In this document: piece after piece, positions 48,744-61,437 of the stretch
Layout of the letters: every line of letters begins with the position of its first letter
How positions within the stretch are numbered: position 1 is the first letter of the stretch
Assembly: GCA_965212505.1 (NCBI GenBank)
Contig: OZ243123.1
Coordinates: 2,976,001 to 3,040,000 of the forward strand
Reading direction: 5' to 3'
Length of the DNA: 64,000 bases
Origin: JAHEKO01 sp965212505
Lineage (GTDB): Bacteria; Acidobacteriota; Thermoanaerobaculia; Multivoradales; JAHEKO01
Notes under the pieces: model-generated
Told to the model about the DNA's origin: nothing
Databases searched by the model: none
The model's input: only the letters and a program-made list of their open reading frames with translations
Program-made: the position numbers and the translations under genes

Positions 48744-49601
48744 TCAATAGATCCGGGAAGAGCCCACAGCGCGGACGACGAGCGCTGTCCAGCCCTGGTG
48801 ATGCCGGCGCGACGCCGGCTGAAAACCGGCCCGTTCGAGTCGATCTGCAACCTCCACCACCCGATCCGTCGGGACACCCGAAAAGACCGCGACACCGCCG
48901 AGCTCGAGGAGTTCTCGAATCGCGAGAAGATCGTCCGCCACTCGCTCCGGCAGCACATTGACCAGGGCGACGTCGAAGCGAGCAGACGGGCTCAGCGAGC
49001 GGACCGTGCCCGCAACCCACCGTGGGAAAAAGCCGTTGAGCGAACGATTCTGCGCGGCGACCAGCGCAGCCTCGGGGTCGATCTCCACCCCTGCGACCGA
49101 TACGGCGCCAAACTCCAACGCAGCGAAGGACAGGACTCCGCTTCCAAATCCGACGTCCAGCACCCGCTGGTCCACCAGATGGAGCCACTCCATCAACTCG
49201 AGCACCAGACGAGTCGAGGCGTGGCTGCCGGTACCGAACGCAGTGCGAGCCGGAAGCCGCAAGAGACGCCGATCGGGCCACGCAGCCGCCTCGTGTTGCG
49301 AAAGCTCCGGTTCACGAGGGTCGATCACCAGCCGCTCTCCGATCGGCAGCGGCCGACTCGCCTCGCGATAGGCCGACATCCAATCTTCGCTCCTCCGTAC
49401 CTCGTCCGACTCGAGGTCAGCGGAGTAGGCGGTCCAGTCCACTCCCCGGTAGCTCTCCGCGGACTCGAAGTAGGCGGTCACTCGACCGTCCGGCATCAGC
49501 TCGGTACCGAGGGTTCCCAGTTCCCAGAGCGCCGCGACCAGTACCTCATCCTCGCCGTCGACCCGGAAGACGAGTCGGCGGTACGAAGCGGACGTCGTCA
49601 C
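48744..49601 (-). CDS. prmA: Ribosomal protein L11 methyltransferase
   Basis: 285 aa, GTG start, 6 nt after dnaJ. SAM-binding core VLDVGFGSGVLSFAAL, preceded by the PrmA signature PARTAFGTGSHASTRL, and NVLPERVADD in place of NILA. N-terminal ferredoxin-like substrate domain about 1-65. The L11-specific NI/NP motif is changed (VNVLP), so activity on L11 is likely but not certain. Confidence 0.9.
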   Translation of the reverse strand: MTTSASYRRLVFRVDGEDEVLVAALWELGTLGTELMPDGRVTAYFESAESYRGVDWTAYSADLESDEVRRSEDWMSAYREASRPLPIGERLVIDPREPELSQHEAAAWPDRRLLRLPARTAFGTGSHASTRLVLELMEWLHLVDQRVLDVGFGSGVLSFAALEFGAVSVAGVEIDPEAALVAAQNRSLNGFFPRWVAGTVRSLSPSARFDVALVNVLPERVADDLLAIRELLELGGVAVFSGVPTDRVVEVADRLERAGFQPASRRHHQGWTALVVRAVGSSRIY

Positions 49602-49607
49602 GGGGGA

Positions 49608-50735
49608 TCAGCCGAAGAGGTCGCGCACGCGGTCGAGGACCTTCTTATCTTCGCGTACGTTGCTCCCCTCGAGCTCGGCGAGCTTGCGGAGATGCTCGAC
49701 CTGCTCGGGGTCCAGATCGTCGGGGTGCGGAACGTTCAACCGAACCTCGACGACGTGGTCGCCCTTGCCACGACCGTTGAGGCGCTCGAGCCCCTTTTGG
49801 CGCAGTTCGAAACGGCTGCCCGCCTCGGTTCCCGCCGGAATGTCGAGCGACTCGGTACCGTAGAGCGTCTCGACCTCGACGGTGGTGCCGAGCACCGCTT
49901 GCGAATACGAGATCGGTTGCGAGCTCATCACGTGCGGCCCCTCGCGGAACAGGCGCTCATGGGGCTCGATCACCACATCGACGTAGAGGTCGCCGGTTCG
50001 GCCGCCGCGGCGACCGTGCTCCCCCTCACCCGAAAGTCGGAGTCGAGTACCGGTGTCGACGCCGGGCGGCACCTTCACTTCGATGGAGCGGCGCTGCTCG
50101 ACCCGTCCGTCGCCTCGGCACTCCTTACAGGCGTCCGAGACGACCTGCCCCTCGCCGCCGCACTCCGGGCACGCCCGAGCCACGGTGAAGAAGCCCTGAG
50201 TGAAGCGCACCTGACCGCGACCGCTACAGGCCTGGCAGGCGGTGGGCTTCGCTCCGTCCGCTCCACCGCTGCCCGAGCAGGCGTCGCACGACTCCAGACG
50301 CGGAATCTCCAGCGTCTTGTCGATGCCGAACGCGGCGTCTTCGAGCATCAGATGCAGCTCGTAGCGCAGATCTGCGCCACGCTGACCGCTCGAGTGGGCG
50401 CGTTTTGCTCCGAAGAGGTCGCCAAAGCCGGAGCCGAAGAATTCGCCGAGGATGTCCGAGAAGTCGCCGAACACCTCAGGGTCGAAACCGCCAACGCCCC
50501 CGCTGCCACCCATGCCCTGGTGTCCGAAGCGGTCGTACCGCGCCCGTTTGTCGGGGTCGGAGAGGATCGCGTAGGCCTCGGCCGCCTGCTTGAACTTGGC
50601 CTCGGCTTCTTTGTCACCCGAGTTTCGGTCGGGGTGGTACTTGACGGCCAGCTTGCGGTAAGCCGACTTCACTTCGCGGGCCGTCGCCTGACGGTCGACG
50701 CCCAGTACCTGGTAGTAGTCCTTCTTGCCAGCCAT
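49608..50735 (-). CDS. dnaJ: Chaperone protein DnaJ
   Basis: 375 aa type I co-chaperone. J domain with KYHPDRN (HPD), Gly/Phe-rich linker, four CXXCXGXG zinc repeats (CDACSGSG, CQACSGRG, CPECGGEG, CKECRGDG) and the C-terminal substrate domains. Stimulates DnaK ATPase. 7 nt after dnaK. Confidence 0.97.
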   Translation of the reverse strand: MAGKKDYYQVLGVDRQATAREVKSAYRKLAVKYHPDRNSGDKEAEAKFKQAAEAYAILSDPDKRARYDRFGHQGMGGSGGVGGFDPEVFGDFSDILGEFFGSGFGDLFGAKRAHSSGQRGADLRYELHLMLEDAAFGIDKTLEIPRLESCDACSGSGGADGAKPTACQACSGRGQVRFTQGFFTVARACPECGGEGQVVSDACKECRGDGRVEQRRSIEVKVPPGVDTGTRLRLSGEGEHGRRGGRTGDLYVDVVIEPHERLFREGPHVMSSQPISYSQAVLGTTVEVETLYGTESLDIPAGTEAGSRFELRQKGLERLNGRGKGDHVVEVRLNVPHPDDLDPEQVEHLRKLAELEGSNVREDKKVLDRVRDLFG

Positions 50736-50742
50736 CTGTAGA

Positions 50743-52557
<1,815 letters not shown>

Positions 52558-52558
52558 G

Positions 52559-53209
52559 TCAGTTCAGTGTTTCGGGCGAAGCCGGCTCCGCCTCGTCGGC
52601 GGGGCCATCCGGCGGCGTCGTCACCCGCACGCTCGCCGGCCGCAGCAACCGCTCGCCCATCCGGTAGCCGGCGCGAAACTCTTCGGAGACGGTCGGCGCC
52701 TCGACGTCGGGATCCTCGTCTCGCGAGACCGCGTCGTGCACCGTCGGATCGAACGCCTCGCCGACCGAGCTGATCCGATCGACACCGTGCCTCCGCAAGA
52801 GGTCGCGGAACTGCTTGGCGATCAGATCGACCCCCGTCTTGAGATCTTCGACGCTGCCGCCCGCCTCGAGCGCCAGGTCGAGGTTGTCGAGCACCGGCAG
52901 CATTTCGGCCAAGAGCTCGAAGCCCTCGTAGCGACGCATCTCGGAACGCTCGCGCTCGACGCGCTTGCGGAAGTTCTCGAAGTCGGCGAGCGTCCGAACG
53001 TTGCGATCGCGAAGCTCCGCGATGCGCCCTTCGAGCTCTTCCAGGATCGCCTTGGGTGCACCCTCGGGTTCGACCGCCGAGGGCTCCGCCTCGCCACGCT
53101 CCACCGCATCCAAAGCGTCTTGCATCGCTGCGTCGAGATCGTCCGTGCTCACGTCGATTTCCTCTTCCATGGGGAGGTCGCCCTCTCCTTCCAACTTACG
53201 TTCGGTCAT
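52559..53209 (-). CDS. grpE: Nucleotide exchange factor GrpE
   Basis: 216 aa. Long N-terminal coiled coil (LEGRIAELRDRNVRTLADFENFRKRVERER) and C-terminal beta domain (DPTVHDAVS, GYRMGERLLRPASVRVT). Releases ADP from DnaK. Between hrcA and dnaK, the classic order. Confidence 0.96.
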   Translation of the reverse strand: MTERKLEGEGDLPMEEEIDVSTDDLDAAMQDALDAVERGEAEPSAVEPEGAPKAILEELEGRIAELRDRNVRTLADFENFRKRVERERSEMRRYEGFELLAEMLPVLDNLDLALEAGGSVEDLKTGVDLIAKQFRDLLRRHGVDRISSVGEAFDPTVHDAVSRDEDPDVEAPTVSEEFRAGYRMGERLLRPASVRVTTPPDGPADEAEPASPETLN

Positions 53210-53227
53210 CCTAGATTCCCGCGCCGG

Positions 53228-54298
53228 CTATTCCTGCTCCACATAGGCGTCTTCGAGCGCCTGCCCGAGTCGCTTACCGAAGTAGGTCACCAGCGGTATG
53301 AGCCTTTGGTAGGGCATTCTCGACGGTCCAAAGACGCCGAGGGTGCCGAGCGGCTTGCCGCCGACTTCGTAGGTGGTCGCCACCAAGCTGAAGTCGAGAG
53401 CACCGGTAATGTCGCTGTCTTGGCCGATCAGGACGCGCACGCCCTGCCCGGTCATCAGCTGGTTCAGCAGCTGCACCAGCCCCGCCCGATCGGCAAAGGT
53501 GTTGAGCAGCCGTTGCACGCGCTCGAGGCTGGCGAGCTCGGGCTGATGAAGGAGCGAGTTGGTGCCCTGGACGATCACGTCCTGGCCGTCGTCCAGCTCG
53601 AGCGCGGTGCGAGCGAGCTCGATGGCGCTCGCCAACAGCTGATCCACCCGCGCGCGTTCCTCTGCCATCAGGGTGATCAACCGGTCGCGAATCTGCCGGA
53701 CCGAGAGGCCACAGAAGTGCTCGGTCACGTAGTTCGAGATCCGGTTCAGATCGTCGGCCGAGAGATCGCCAGGCGCGTCGATGAGCTTGTTGTCGACGAA
53801 GCCGTTGGCCGAGACCACGACGCAGAGGATCTTCGTCCCCGAGAGCCTCACGAAGCTGATCGACTTAAGCTCGGTCTCGGCGATCGACGGCGTCTGCACG
53901 ATGCCGATCTGCTGCGAGAGGTCGGAGAGCAGCTGGCTCGCAGAGCTCATCAGCCGCTCGCCGTCGACCCCACCCCCGCTGCCGAGTTCGGCGTCGATGT
54001 GCGCCCGGTCACGTTCGCTGAGACCGCGACTGCGCATGAGCGCATCGATGTAGAAGTGGTAGCCGCCTTCGGTCGGCACTCGACCCGCGGAGGTGTGCGG
54101 CTGGCTGAGAAATCCCAGGTCCTCGAGGTCGGCCATCACGTTGCGGATCGTCGCCGACGAGACCCCGTGCCGGTCGTGCTTGGCGACCGAGCGAGAACTC
54201 ACCGGCTCTCCGGTGGTGATGAACGTCCGAATGACGTCGCGCAGAATTTCTCGGTCTCGCGGACCGAGAATCTGCTCAGGATCGTGGGGCGCGGCCAT
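53228..54298 (-). CDS. hrcA: Heat-inducible transcription repressor HrcA
   Basis: 356 aa. N-terminal winged helix (REILRDVIRTFITTGEPVSSRSVA, VSSATIRNVMADLEDLGFL) and C-terminal GAF-like dimer domain. Binds CIRCE operators and represses the heat-shock operon. First gene of hrcA-grpE-dnaK-dnaJ-prmA. Confidence 0.96.
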   Translation of the reverse strand: MAAPHDPEQILGPRDREILRDVIRTFITTGEPVSSRSVAKHDRHGVSSATIRNVMADLEDLGFLSQPHTSAGRVPTEGGYHFYIDALMRSRGLSERDRAHIDAELGSGGGVDGERLMSSASQLLSDLSQQIGIVQTPSIAETELKSISFVRLSGTKILCVVVSANGFVDNKLIDAPGDLSADDLNRISNYVTEHFCGLSVRQIRDRLITLMAEERARVDQLLASAIELARTALELDDGQDVIVQGTNSLLHQPELASLERVQRLLNTFADRAGLVQLLNQLMTGQGVRVLIGQDSDITGALDFSLVATTYEVGGKPLGTLGVFGPSRMPYQRLIPLVTYFGKRLGQALEDAYVEQE

Positions 54299-54376
54299 GG
54301 TCAGTCAGGGGAGCTCGAGGCCGGACACCGTCGCAGGACGGACGGCTAGCCGCGGGCAAGGTCGATTCCGCTCCAC

Positions 54377-54382
54377 ATTGTA
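54377..54382 (-). promoter_or_regulatory. -10 element of the hrcA operon
   Basis: TACAAT on the minus strand, preceded by CGC. Start near 54370, giving a leader of about 72 nt. The -35 region shows CACTCG at 17 nt spacing, not a consensus; it coincides with a half-site related to the CIRCE-like repeat. Confidence 0.4.
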
Positions 54383-54414
54383 GCGCGACTGGGGGTTGTC
54401 GAGTGTCACCTATT

Positions 54415-54443
54415 CAGCACTCGCCGAGGTGCCCGAGTGCTAG
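54415..54443. promoter_or_regulatory. CIRCE-like inverted repeat with 12-nt spacer
   Basis: CAGCACTC (54415-54422) and GAGTGCTAG (54435-54443) match the CIRCE half-sites TTAGCACTC/GAGTGCTAA in 16 of 18 positions (counting T14), but the gap is 12 instead of 9. The core AGCACTCG/CGAGTGCT is a perfect 8-bp repeat. A third half-site CGAGTG lies at 54400-54405. It sits upstream of hrcA and across the -10 of mglA. Confidence 0.55.
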
Positions 54444-54446
54444 ACT
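54438..54446 (+). promoter_or_regulatory. Extended -10 of mglA
   Basis: TGCTAGACT, identical to the dsbD element, overlapping the right arm of the CIRCE-like repeat. Leader about 31 nt with GAGG (54470-54473). Confidence 0.5.
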
Positions 54447-54483
54447 CTGCACCGGTCAAACTGCTCGGCGAGGCAACTTCTAC

Positions 54484-55464
54484 ATGGCTTTTTTCAACTA
54501 CAGCACGATGCAGATGACGGCCAAGATCGTCTATTACGGTCCCGGCCTCTGTGGCAAGACCACCAACCTGCAGTTCATCTACGACCACACGACCAACGAC
54601 TCGCGCGGGGAAATGGTCTCGCTCGAGACGCAGACCGATCGAACCCTGTTCTTCGATCTGCTGCCCATGGAGGTCGGCGAAGTCGCCGGCTTCAAGACGA
54701 GAATTCAGCTCTATACCGTCCCGGGACAGGTCTTCTACAACACCACCCGCAAGCTGGTGCTGAAAGGGGTCGACGGTGTCGTCTTCGTCGCCGACTCGCA
54801 GCGCCCCATGATGGCCGCCAACTCCGAGGCGATGGAGAATCTCGCCGAGAACCTGGAGTCGCTGGGCCTCTCGATCGACACGATCCCGCTCGTCCTGCAG
54901 TTCAACAAGCGCGACCTGCCGGACATCGCCTCGGTCGAGGAGTTGAAGGAGTCCCTGCACCGAGGCTCGTGGCCGACCTTCGAGTCGTCGGCGATCACCG
55001 GCTCCGGTGTGGTGGAGACCCTCCGCGGCATTTCCAAGCTCACTCTGCTCGCGCTGCGCAAGCAACTCGAGTCGTCGGCGGCCAAGGCCGAGGCCTCGGC
55101 GCGAGCCAGCGCCGCGACGGCCACCTCGGCGGGTCCCTCGCCCGCTCCCAGCGCCGGAGGACCTCCGGCGGCACCGCCGTTGACCGAGAGTCGCCCGGTA
55201 GCGGCGCCCACGCCGGCGCCGCCCACACCGCCGCCACCGCCCGCACCGCCGGAGCCGGTCACCGTACGGCGAGACCTTCGCCTCGACCTGCGGCAGGCGT
55301 CGGGCGACGCGCTGGCGAAGAAGATTCAGGTCGGCCTGCGCTTGGAAGACGCCTCCAATCGTCTCCTCGCCGAGGTCGAGGACATCGACCTCCAGCTCGA
55401 CTCCCCCGCCGCCGCCGACTCGTTGAGACTCCGGCTGAACGTCACGCTCGAGCCGGAGAGCTGA
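54484..55464 (+). CDS. mglA: MglA-type small GTPase with C-terminal extension
   Basis: 326 aa from the ATG at 54484 (AFFNYSTMQMTAKIVYYG). Ras-like polarity switch of gliding and pilus motility. P-loop GPGLCGKTT at 19-27, switch 1 around the LETQTDRTLFFDLLP block, TVPGQVFYN (Thr in place of the usual switch 2 Asp, as in MglA), and NKRD. The G domain ends near 200. About 125 more residues follow: an Ala/Pro-rich linker and a small beta-rich domain, not found in Myxococcus MglA. No mglB adjacent. Confidence 0.92.
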   Translation: MAFFNYSTMQMTAKIVYYGPGLCGKTTNLQFIYDHTTNDSRGEMVSLETQTDRTLFFDLLPMEVGEVAGFKTRIQLYTVPGQVFYNTTRKLVLKGVDGVVFVADSQRPMMAANSEAMENLAENLESLGLSIDTIPLVLQFNKRDLPDIASVEELKESLHRGSWPTFESSAITGSGVVETLRGISKLTLLALRKQLESSAAKAEASARASAATATSAGPSPAPSAGGPPAAPPLTESRPVAAPTPAPPTPPPPPAPPEPVTVRRDLRLDLRQASGDALAKKIQVGLRLEDASNRLLAEVEDIDLQLDSPAAADSLRLRLNVTLEPES

Positions 55465-55465
55465 C

Positions 55466-55924
55466 GTGAGGTGCCCCTTCTGCGGCGAATCGAACGACCG
55501 CGTGGTCGATTCGCGAGAAAGCCGGGAAGGGCTGACCATCCGTCGCCGTCGCGAGTGCACCTCGTGTGAGCGTCGCTTCACGACCTACGAGCAGATCGAA
55601 GACATCCCGTACATGGTGGTCAAGAGCGACGGGGCTCGAGAGGAGTTCGACCGCAAGAAGCTGCTCGCGGGGCTCTACAAAGCCTGCGAGAAGCGGCCGG
55701 TACCCGCGAAGAGTCTCGACGAAGTGGTCGAAGACATCGAGCAGCGCCTGCACGATCGCGAGGAGCGCGAGATGACCACCGGCGAGATCGGTGCAATCGT
55801 CACCGAGCACCTCCGCCAGCTCGATCAGGTCGCCTACGTCCGCTTCGCCTCGGTCTATCGAAACTTCGAGGACCTCGAGACGTTCATGAACGAGCTCAAG
55901 CACCTGCTCAAGCAGCGCGGCTAG
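55466..55924 (+). CDS. nrdR: Transcriptional repressor NrdR
   Basis: 152 aa, GTG one base after mglA. Zinc ribbon C3, C6, C31, C34, followed by an ATP-cone domain (about 48-138). Represses ribonucleotide reductase genes according to ATP/dATP. No nrd genes in the window. Confidence 0.97.
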   Translation: MRCPFCGESNDRVVDSRESREGLTIRRRRECTSCERRFTTYEQIEDIPYMVVKSDGAREEFDRKKLLAGLYKACEKRPVPAKSLDEVVEDIEQRLHDREEREMTTGEIGAIVTEHLRQLDQVAYVRFASVYRNFEDLETFMNELKHLLKQRG

Positions 55925-55971
55925 CACGCGAGTCCCGGCGCCCGAGGGCAGCTCCAGACAGCCCGCCGACG

Positions 55972-55980
55972 TGATAGAAG
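55972..55980 (+). promoter_or_regulatory. Candidate -10 of lon (leaderless)
   Basis: TGATAGAAG ends 10 nt before the lon ATG, in the 66-nt gap after nrdR. No Shine-Dalgarno is visible. Confidence 0.3.
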
Positions 55981-55990
55981 TGGTCGGCCG

Positions 55991-58359
<2,369 letters not shown>

Positions 58360-58363
<4 letters not shown>

Positions 58364-59358
58364 GCGGCGAGGATCGCCTGATCGCCTGGCTCCGGGGGCG
58401 ACTCCGCCGCCTGGGAGAAGACCACCTCGGCGACGACGCCGCACTTCTCGATCGCCCCGAGCGGTTCGCCATCTCTACCGATCAGCAGATCGAGGGGGTG
58501 CACTTCCTCTCCGGTCTCGACCCGCGACGGATCGGCGCCCGCCTGGTTGCGGTCTGCCTGTCGGACCTCGCCGCCTCGGGAGCCGTGCCCGCTTACGGCT
58601 TTCTGACCGTTGCGGTGCCCGAGTCCTACGATGTGCGACGTCTCCTCTCCGGAGTGCTCTCGGCCTGCTCGCGCCACGGACTGACCCTGGCGGGCGGCGA
58701 CACGGCGACCACCACCGGCCCGGTCAGTCTGAGTCTGACGGTCCTCGGACGGCGAGCGCCACGCGGGCGGTGGCTTACCCGAGACTGCGCCCGTGCCGGA
58801 GACTCGATCTGGGTCGGCGGTGCACTCGGTGCCTCGGCGGTCGGCCGCCACCTACTGGCTGCCGGAGCGCACCTTCAGGGTCGATCCGTTCACCTACCGG
58901 CCCGCTTCCACCTCCCGAAGGCGCTACAGGCAGATGGCCGCCGGGCCGTCCGAACCCACCTGGAGCCGACACCACAACTCGAGCTCGGCGCAACCCTCGC
59001 TCGCCGACAACGCGTCGCCGCCCTCGACCTTTCGGACGGCCTGGCGATCGATCTTCACCGACTCTGCGCGGCCAGCGGTGTCGGAGCTGAACTCGTTGCT
59101 CACGATCTGCCGGTCGCGCCCGGCGTCGACCGATGGTCGAGCGCCCTTGGACTCCGCAGCGACCGCCTGGTTCTGGCAGGAGGAGAGGACTACGTCCTTC
59201 TCTTCACCCTGCCACGTGGCTCCCGCGCTCCAGCCGGCTGCCACCGAATCGGCGGCATCACCGCGAAGAGAACCGTTCGCATGCGCGACGGCTCACGCTC
59301 TCGGACGCTGCCGCCTTCGGGCTGGGATCACCTCCGCGCTAGCGCGGACGGAAGGTGA
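58360..59358 (+). CDS. thiL: Thiamine-monophosphate kinase
   Basis: 332 aa, GTG overlapping the lon stop by 4 nt (GTGA). Makes thiamine diphosphate from TMP. LGDDAALL, STDQQIEGVHF, CLSDLAASGA, GGDTATTTGP and LDLSDGLAIDLHRL are the family's metal and nucleotide motifs. Its 3' end overlaps the convergent HTH gene by 20 nt. Confidence 0.93.
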
Positions 59359-59941
59359 CCTGCACCGGTCGCTTGAGTAATTCGAGCACGGACGTGAGCT
59401 GACGCGCCACCTCCTTTTGGGCTCGCTCGAGATCCCGAATGCGGCGTGCGAGGCTGACGTCGGAACCGCTCGTCGCCGGCGAACTGCCGTCGACGGGGCG
59501 CTTTCGAGGCCGCCCGCGCTTCGAGTTTCTGCGCAGATCCTGGAACACGGCCACCGCCTCCTCGGGGAAACGGCGCTTCCGTCCTTCGCCGGCGTGAGGG
59601 ATCCGGTCGAGGTAGAGCTTCACGTACCGCACCAGGGTCGGGTAGGAGATACCCGTCCGTCGACAGATTTCCGACAGGGTGAGCAGCTCGGCCGTGTCGA
59701 CGCCGGACATCCCGGCGCTCGACGACACCACCTTGCGCGGCCGTCCACGCTTTTTCAGATTCTCGGTCTTGATGCCCCGGATCGCCGCAATCGCCTCGTG
59801 CGGATAGCGCTGGCGGCGACCTTCACCGACCGACGGAATTCGATCCTGATAATGCTTTTTGTAGCGCTGAAGTGTCGGCATCGAGACCCCAGCGCGCTTC
59901 GACAGCTCGGTCAGCGTATAGAGCTTCTCTTTCCTCGGCAC
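59339..59941 (-). CDS. Duplicated MerR-like HTH protein with two AT-hook motifs
   Basis: 200 aa from a GTG at 59941 with GGGGGA upstream; the promoter just beyond excludes the earlier ATG at 60016. Two tandem repeats each comprise a MerR-like HTH (YTLTELSKRAGVSMPTLQRY; LTLSEICRRTGISYPTLVRY), a linker of type DRIP..GEGR+.R+P.EA, and an AT-hook (KKRGRPRK; SKRGRPRKRP). A short coiled coil ends the protein (ARRIRDLERAQKEVARQL). Likely a DNA-binding architectural or regulatory protein with four contacts. Not matched to a named regulator. Confidence 0.8.
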   Translation of the reverse strand: MPRKEKLYTLTELSKRAGVSMPTLQRYKKHYQDRIPSVGEGRRQRYPHEAIAAIRGIKTENLKKRGRPRKVVSSSAGMSGVDTAELLTLSEICRRTGISYPTLVRYVKLYLDRIPHAGEGRKRRFPEEAVAVFQDLRRNSKRGRPRKRPVDGSSPATSGSDVSLARRIRDLERAQKEVARQLTSVLELLKRPVQVTFRPR

Positions 59942-59993
59942 ACCATTCCCCCTAGCTCTCTGATCAAACAAAAGAAAAACCTCAGAAGCGCAG

Positions 59994-60023
59994 AGTATCC
60001 GTTTCGATAAACCCATGTGTCAA
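59994..60023 (-). promoter_or_regulatory. Strong promoter of the HTH/AT-hook gene
   Basis: Consensus -35 TTGACA (60023-60018), 18-nt spacer, -10 GATACT (59999-59994). Start near 59987, leader about 45 nt. The region 59942-60086 is unusually A/T-rich for this genome, fitting AT-hook binding and self-control. Confidence 0.65.
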
Positions 60024-60086
60024 GAAGCACCGAACGCAACACGAAACTTAACTTTCGCGCCTAATCCTTACCAAGAGGGGAACGAA

Positions 60087-60911
60087 TCAGTCGCGAGAGG
60101 TGAGGCGGCGTTCGTGCGGATCGAGGGCATCGACCAGGGCGTCGCCCAGGAAGTTGAGTCCCATCACCGTAAACAGGATCGCGAGCCCAGGGAAGAGACC
60201 CAGGTGGGGCGCGTCGAGGAGATGACCTCTGCCGGCGTTGATCATGGCGCCCCACGAGGGCGTCGGCGGCTGGATGCCGAGGCCGAGAAAGGAGAGGCTG
60301 GCCTCCGCGAGGATAGCGCCCGCCATGCCGAGGCTGACCTGCACCGTCAGGGCTGGAATCACATTCGGCAGGATGTGCCGGAGCACGATCCAACGGTCGC
60401 GAAGCCCCGTGGCGCGGGCAGCGGAGATGAACTCCATCTCACGGATCTGGAGCACCTGTCCGCGCACCAACCGGGCGTAGCCGACCCATCCGATCACCAC
60501 CAGCGCGAGGATCACGTGGCGCAACGCCGGTCCGAGCACCGCCACCAGCGCGATCGCCAGGAGAATCCCGGGAAAGGCGAGAAAGACGTCGCTGATCCTC
60601 ATGATCACCGCGTCGAGGCGGCCACCGATATAGCCCGACAGCGCGCCGATCAGGCTGCCCACGCTACCCGCCAGCAGCACCACCGCGAGCCCGACACCGA
60701 GCGAGACTCGAGCGCCATGGATGAGCCTCGAGAGAATGTCGCGCCCCAACTCGTCGAGGCCGAGGAGATGTTCGGCCGACGGTGCTTCGAGGCGTCGCTC
60801 GAGGTCCTGGAGCGCCGGATCGTGCGGGGCCAGCAGCGGGGCGAAAAGTGCCACCCCAACCGCGAGGCCAACCAGCGTCACGCCGAAGACGATCGGTAGT
60901 CGTCGGCTCAA
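60087..60911 (-). CDS. DppC-like ABC transporter permease
   Basis: 274 aa from a TTG at 60911 with GGGAGG 7 nt upstream; the frame is open to 61055, but that part lies antisense to the fRMsr gene. Dipeptide/oligopeptide/nickel permease of the DppC group: PHDPALQDL, HLLGLDELGRDILSRLIHGAR, and the EAA loop EFISAARATGLRDRWIVLRHILPN. Six helices. Partner permease is DppB-like at 61438; no binding protein or ATPase genes are in view. Confidence 0.92.
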   Translation of the reverse strand: MSRRLPIVFGVTLVGLAVGVALFAPLLAPHDPALQDLERRLEAPSAEHLLGLDELGRDILSRLIHGARVSLGVGLAVVLLAGSVGSLIGALSGYIGGRLDAVIMRISDVFLAFPGILLAIALVAVLGPALRHVILALVVIGWVGYARLVRGQVLQIREMEFISAARATGLRDRWIVLRHILPNVIPALTVQVSLGMAGAILAEASLSFLGLGIQPPTPSWGAMINAGRGHLLDAPHLGLFPGLAILFTVMGLNFLGDALVDALDPHERRLTSRD

Positions 60912-60943
60912 CTCGCTCCCTCCCGAAGCTTCGGACCACCGGC

Positions 60944-60949
60944 TAGAAT
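60944..60949 (+). promoter_or_regulatory. -10 of msrC (leaderless)
   Basis: GGC-TAGAAT ends 9 nt before the ATG at 60959, with no Shine-Dalgarno between. Confidence 0.45.
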
Positions 60950-60958
60950 CGCTTTTCC

Positions 60959-61426
60959 ATGGATCGCTCCACCCTCTACCAGGACGCCCACCGCGAGATC
61001 GCCGCGCTGCTCGACGGACTCGACGACCCGATCGCCGCGATGGCGAGCTGTGCATCGGTTCTGCACGAACGACTCGAGGCCGCCAGCTGGACCGGCTTCT
61101 ATCGCGTCGTCGCCCCCGACCTTCTTCGTGTCGGCCCGTACCAGGGGCCGCCGGCGTGCCTCGAGATCTCCTTCAATCGAGGGGTCTGCGGCGCGGTCGC
61201 GTCGAGTCGTCGCTCGCTCGTCGTGCCAGATGTCCACGCCTTCCCAGGGCACGTCGCGTGTGACGCGAAGTCGCTCTCGGAGGTGGTCGTCCCGGTCTTC
61301 GATCCGAACGGTTCTCTCGTCGGCGTACTCGACATCGACTCGCACTCCCCTGCCGCCTTCGACGACGAGGATCGAGCGGGACTCGAGAGCATCGTGCCGC
61401 TCCTTTCGCCCAGTTTCGGCTGCTGA
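60959..61426 (+). CDS. msrC: Free methionine-(R)-sulfoxide reductase (GAF type)
   Basis: 155 aa single GAF domain. Reduces free Met-R-sulfoxide. SWTGFYRV, cysteines in GPPACLEISFNRGVCGAV and in FPGHVACDAKSLSEVVVPV match the catalytic set of fRMsr (YebR), then GVLDIDSHSPAAFD. Sits on the plus strand between two minus-strand permease genes. Confidence 0.93.
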   Translation: MDRSTLYQDAHREIAALLDGLDDPIAAMASCASVLHERLEAASWTGFYRVVAPDLLRVGPYQGPPACLEISFNRGVCGAVASSRRSLVVPDVHAFPGHVACDAKSLSEVVVPVFDPNGSLVGVLDIDSHSPAAFDDEDRAGLESIVPLLSPSFGC

Positions 61427-61437
61427 TCCGTGCCTCC

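Noticed and set aside
48552..50741. 729-codon open frame on plus opposite prmA and dnaJ
   Set aside because: Antisense to two clear genes; composition rich in Arg, His and Gln as in shadow frames.
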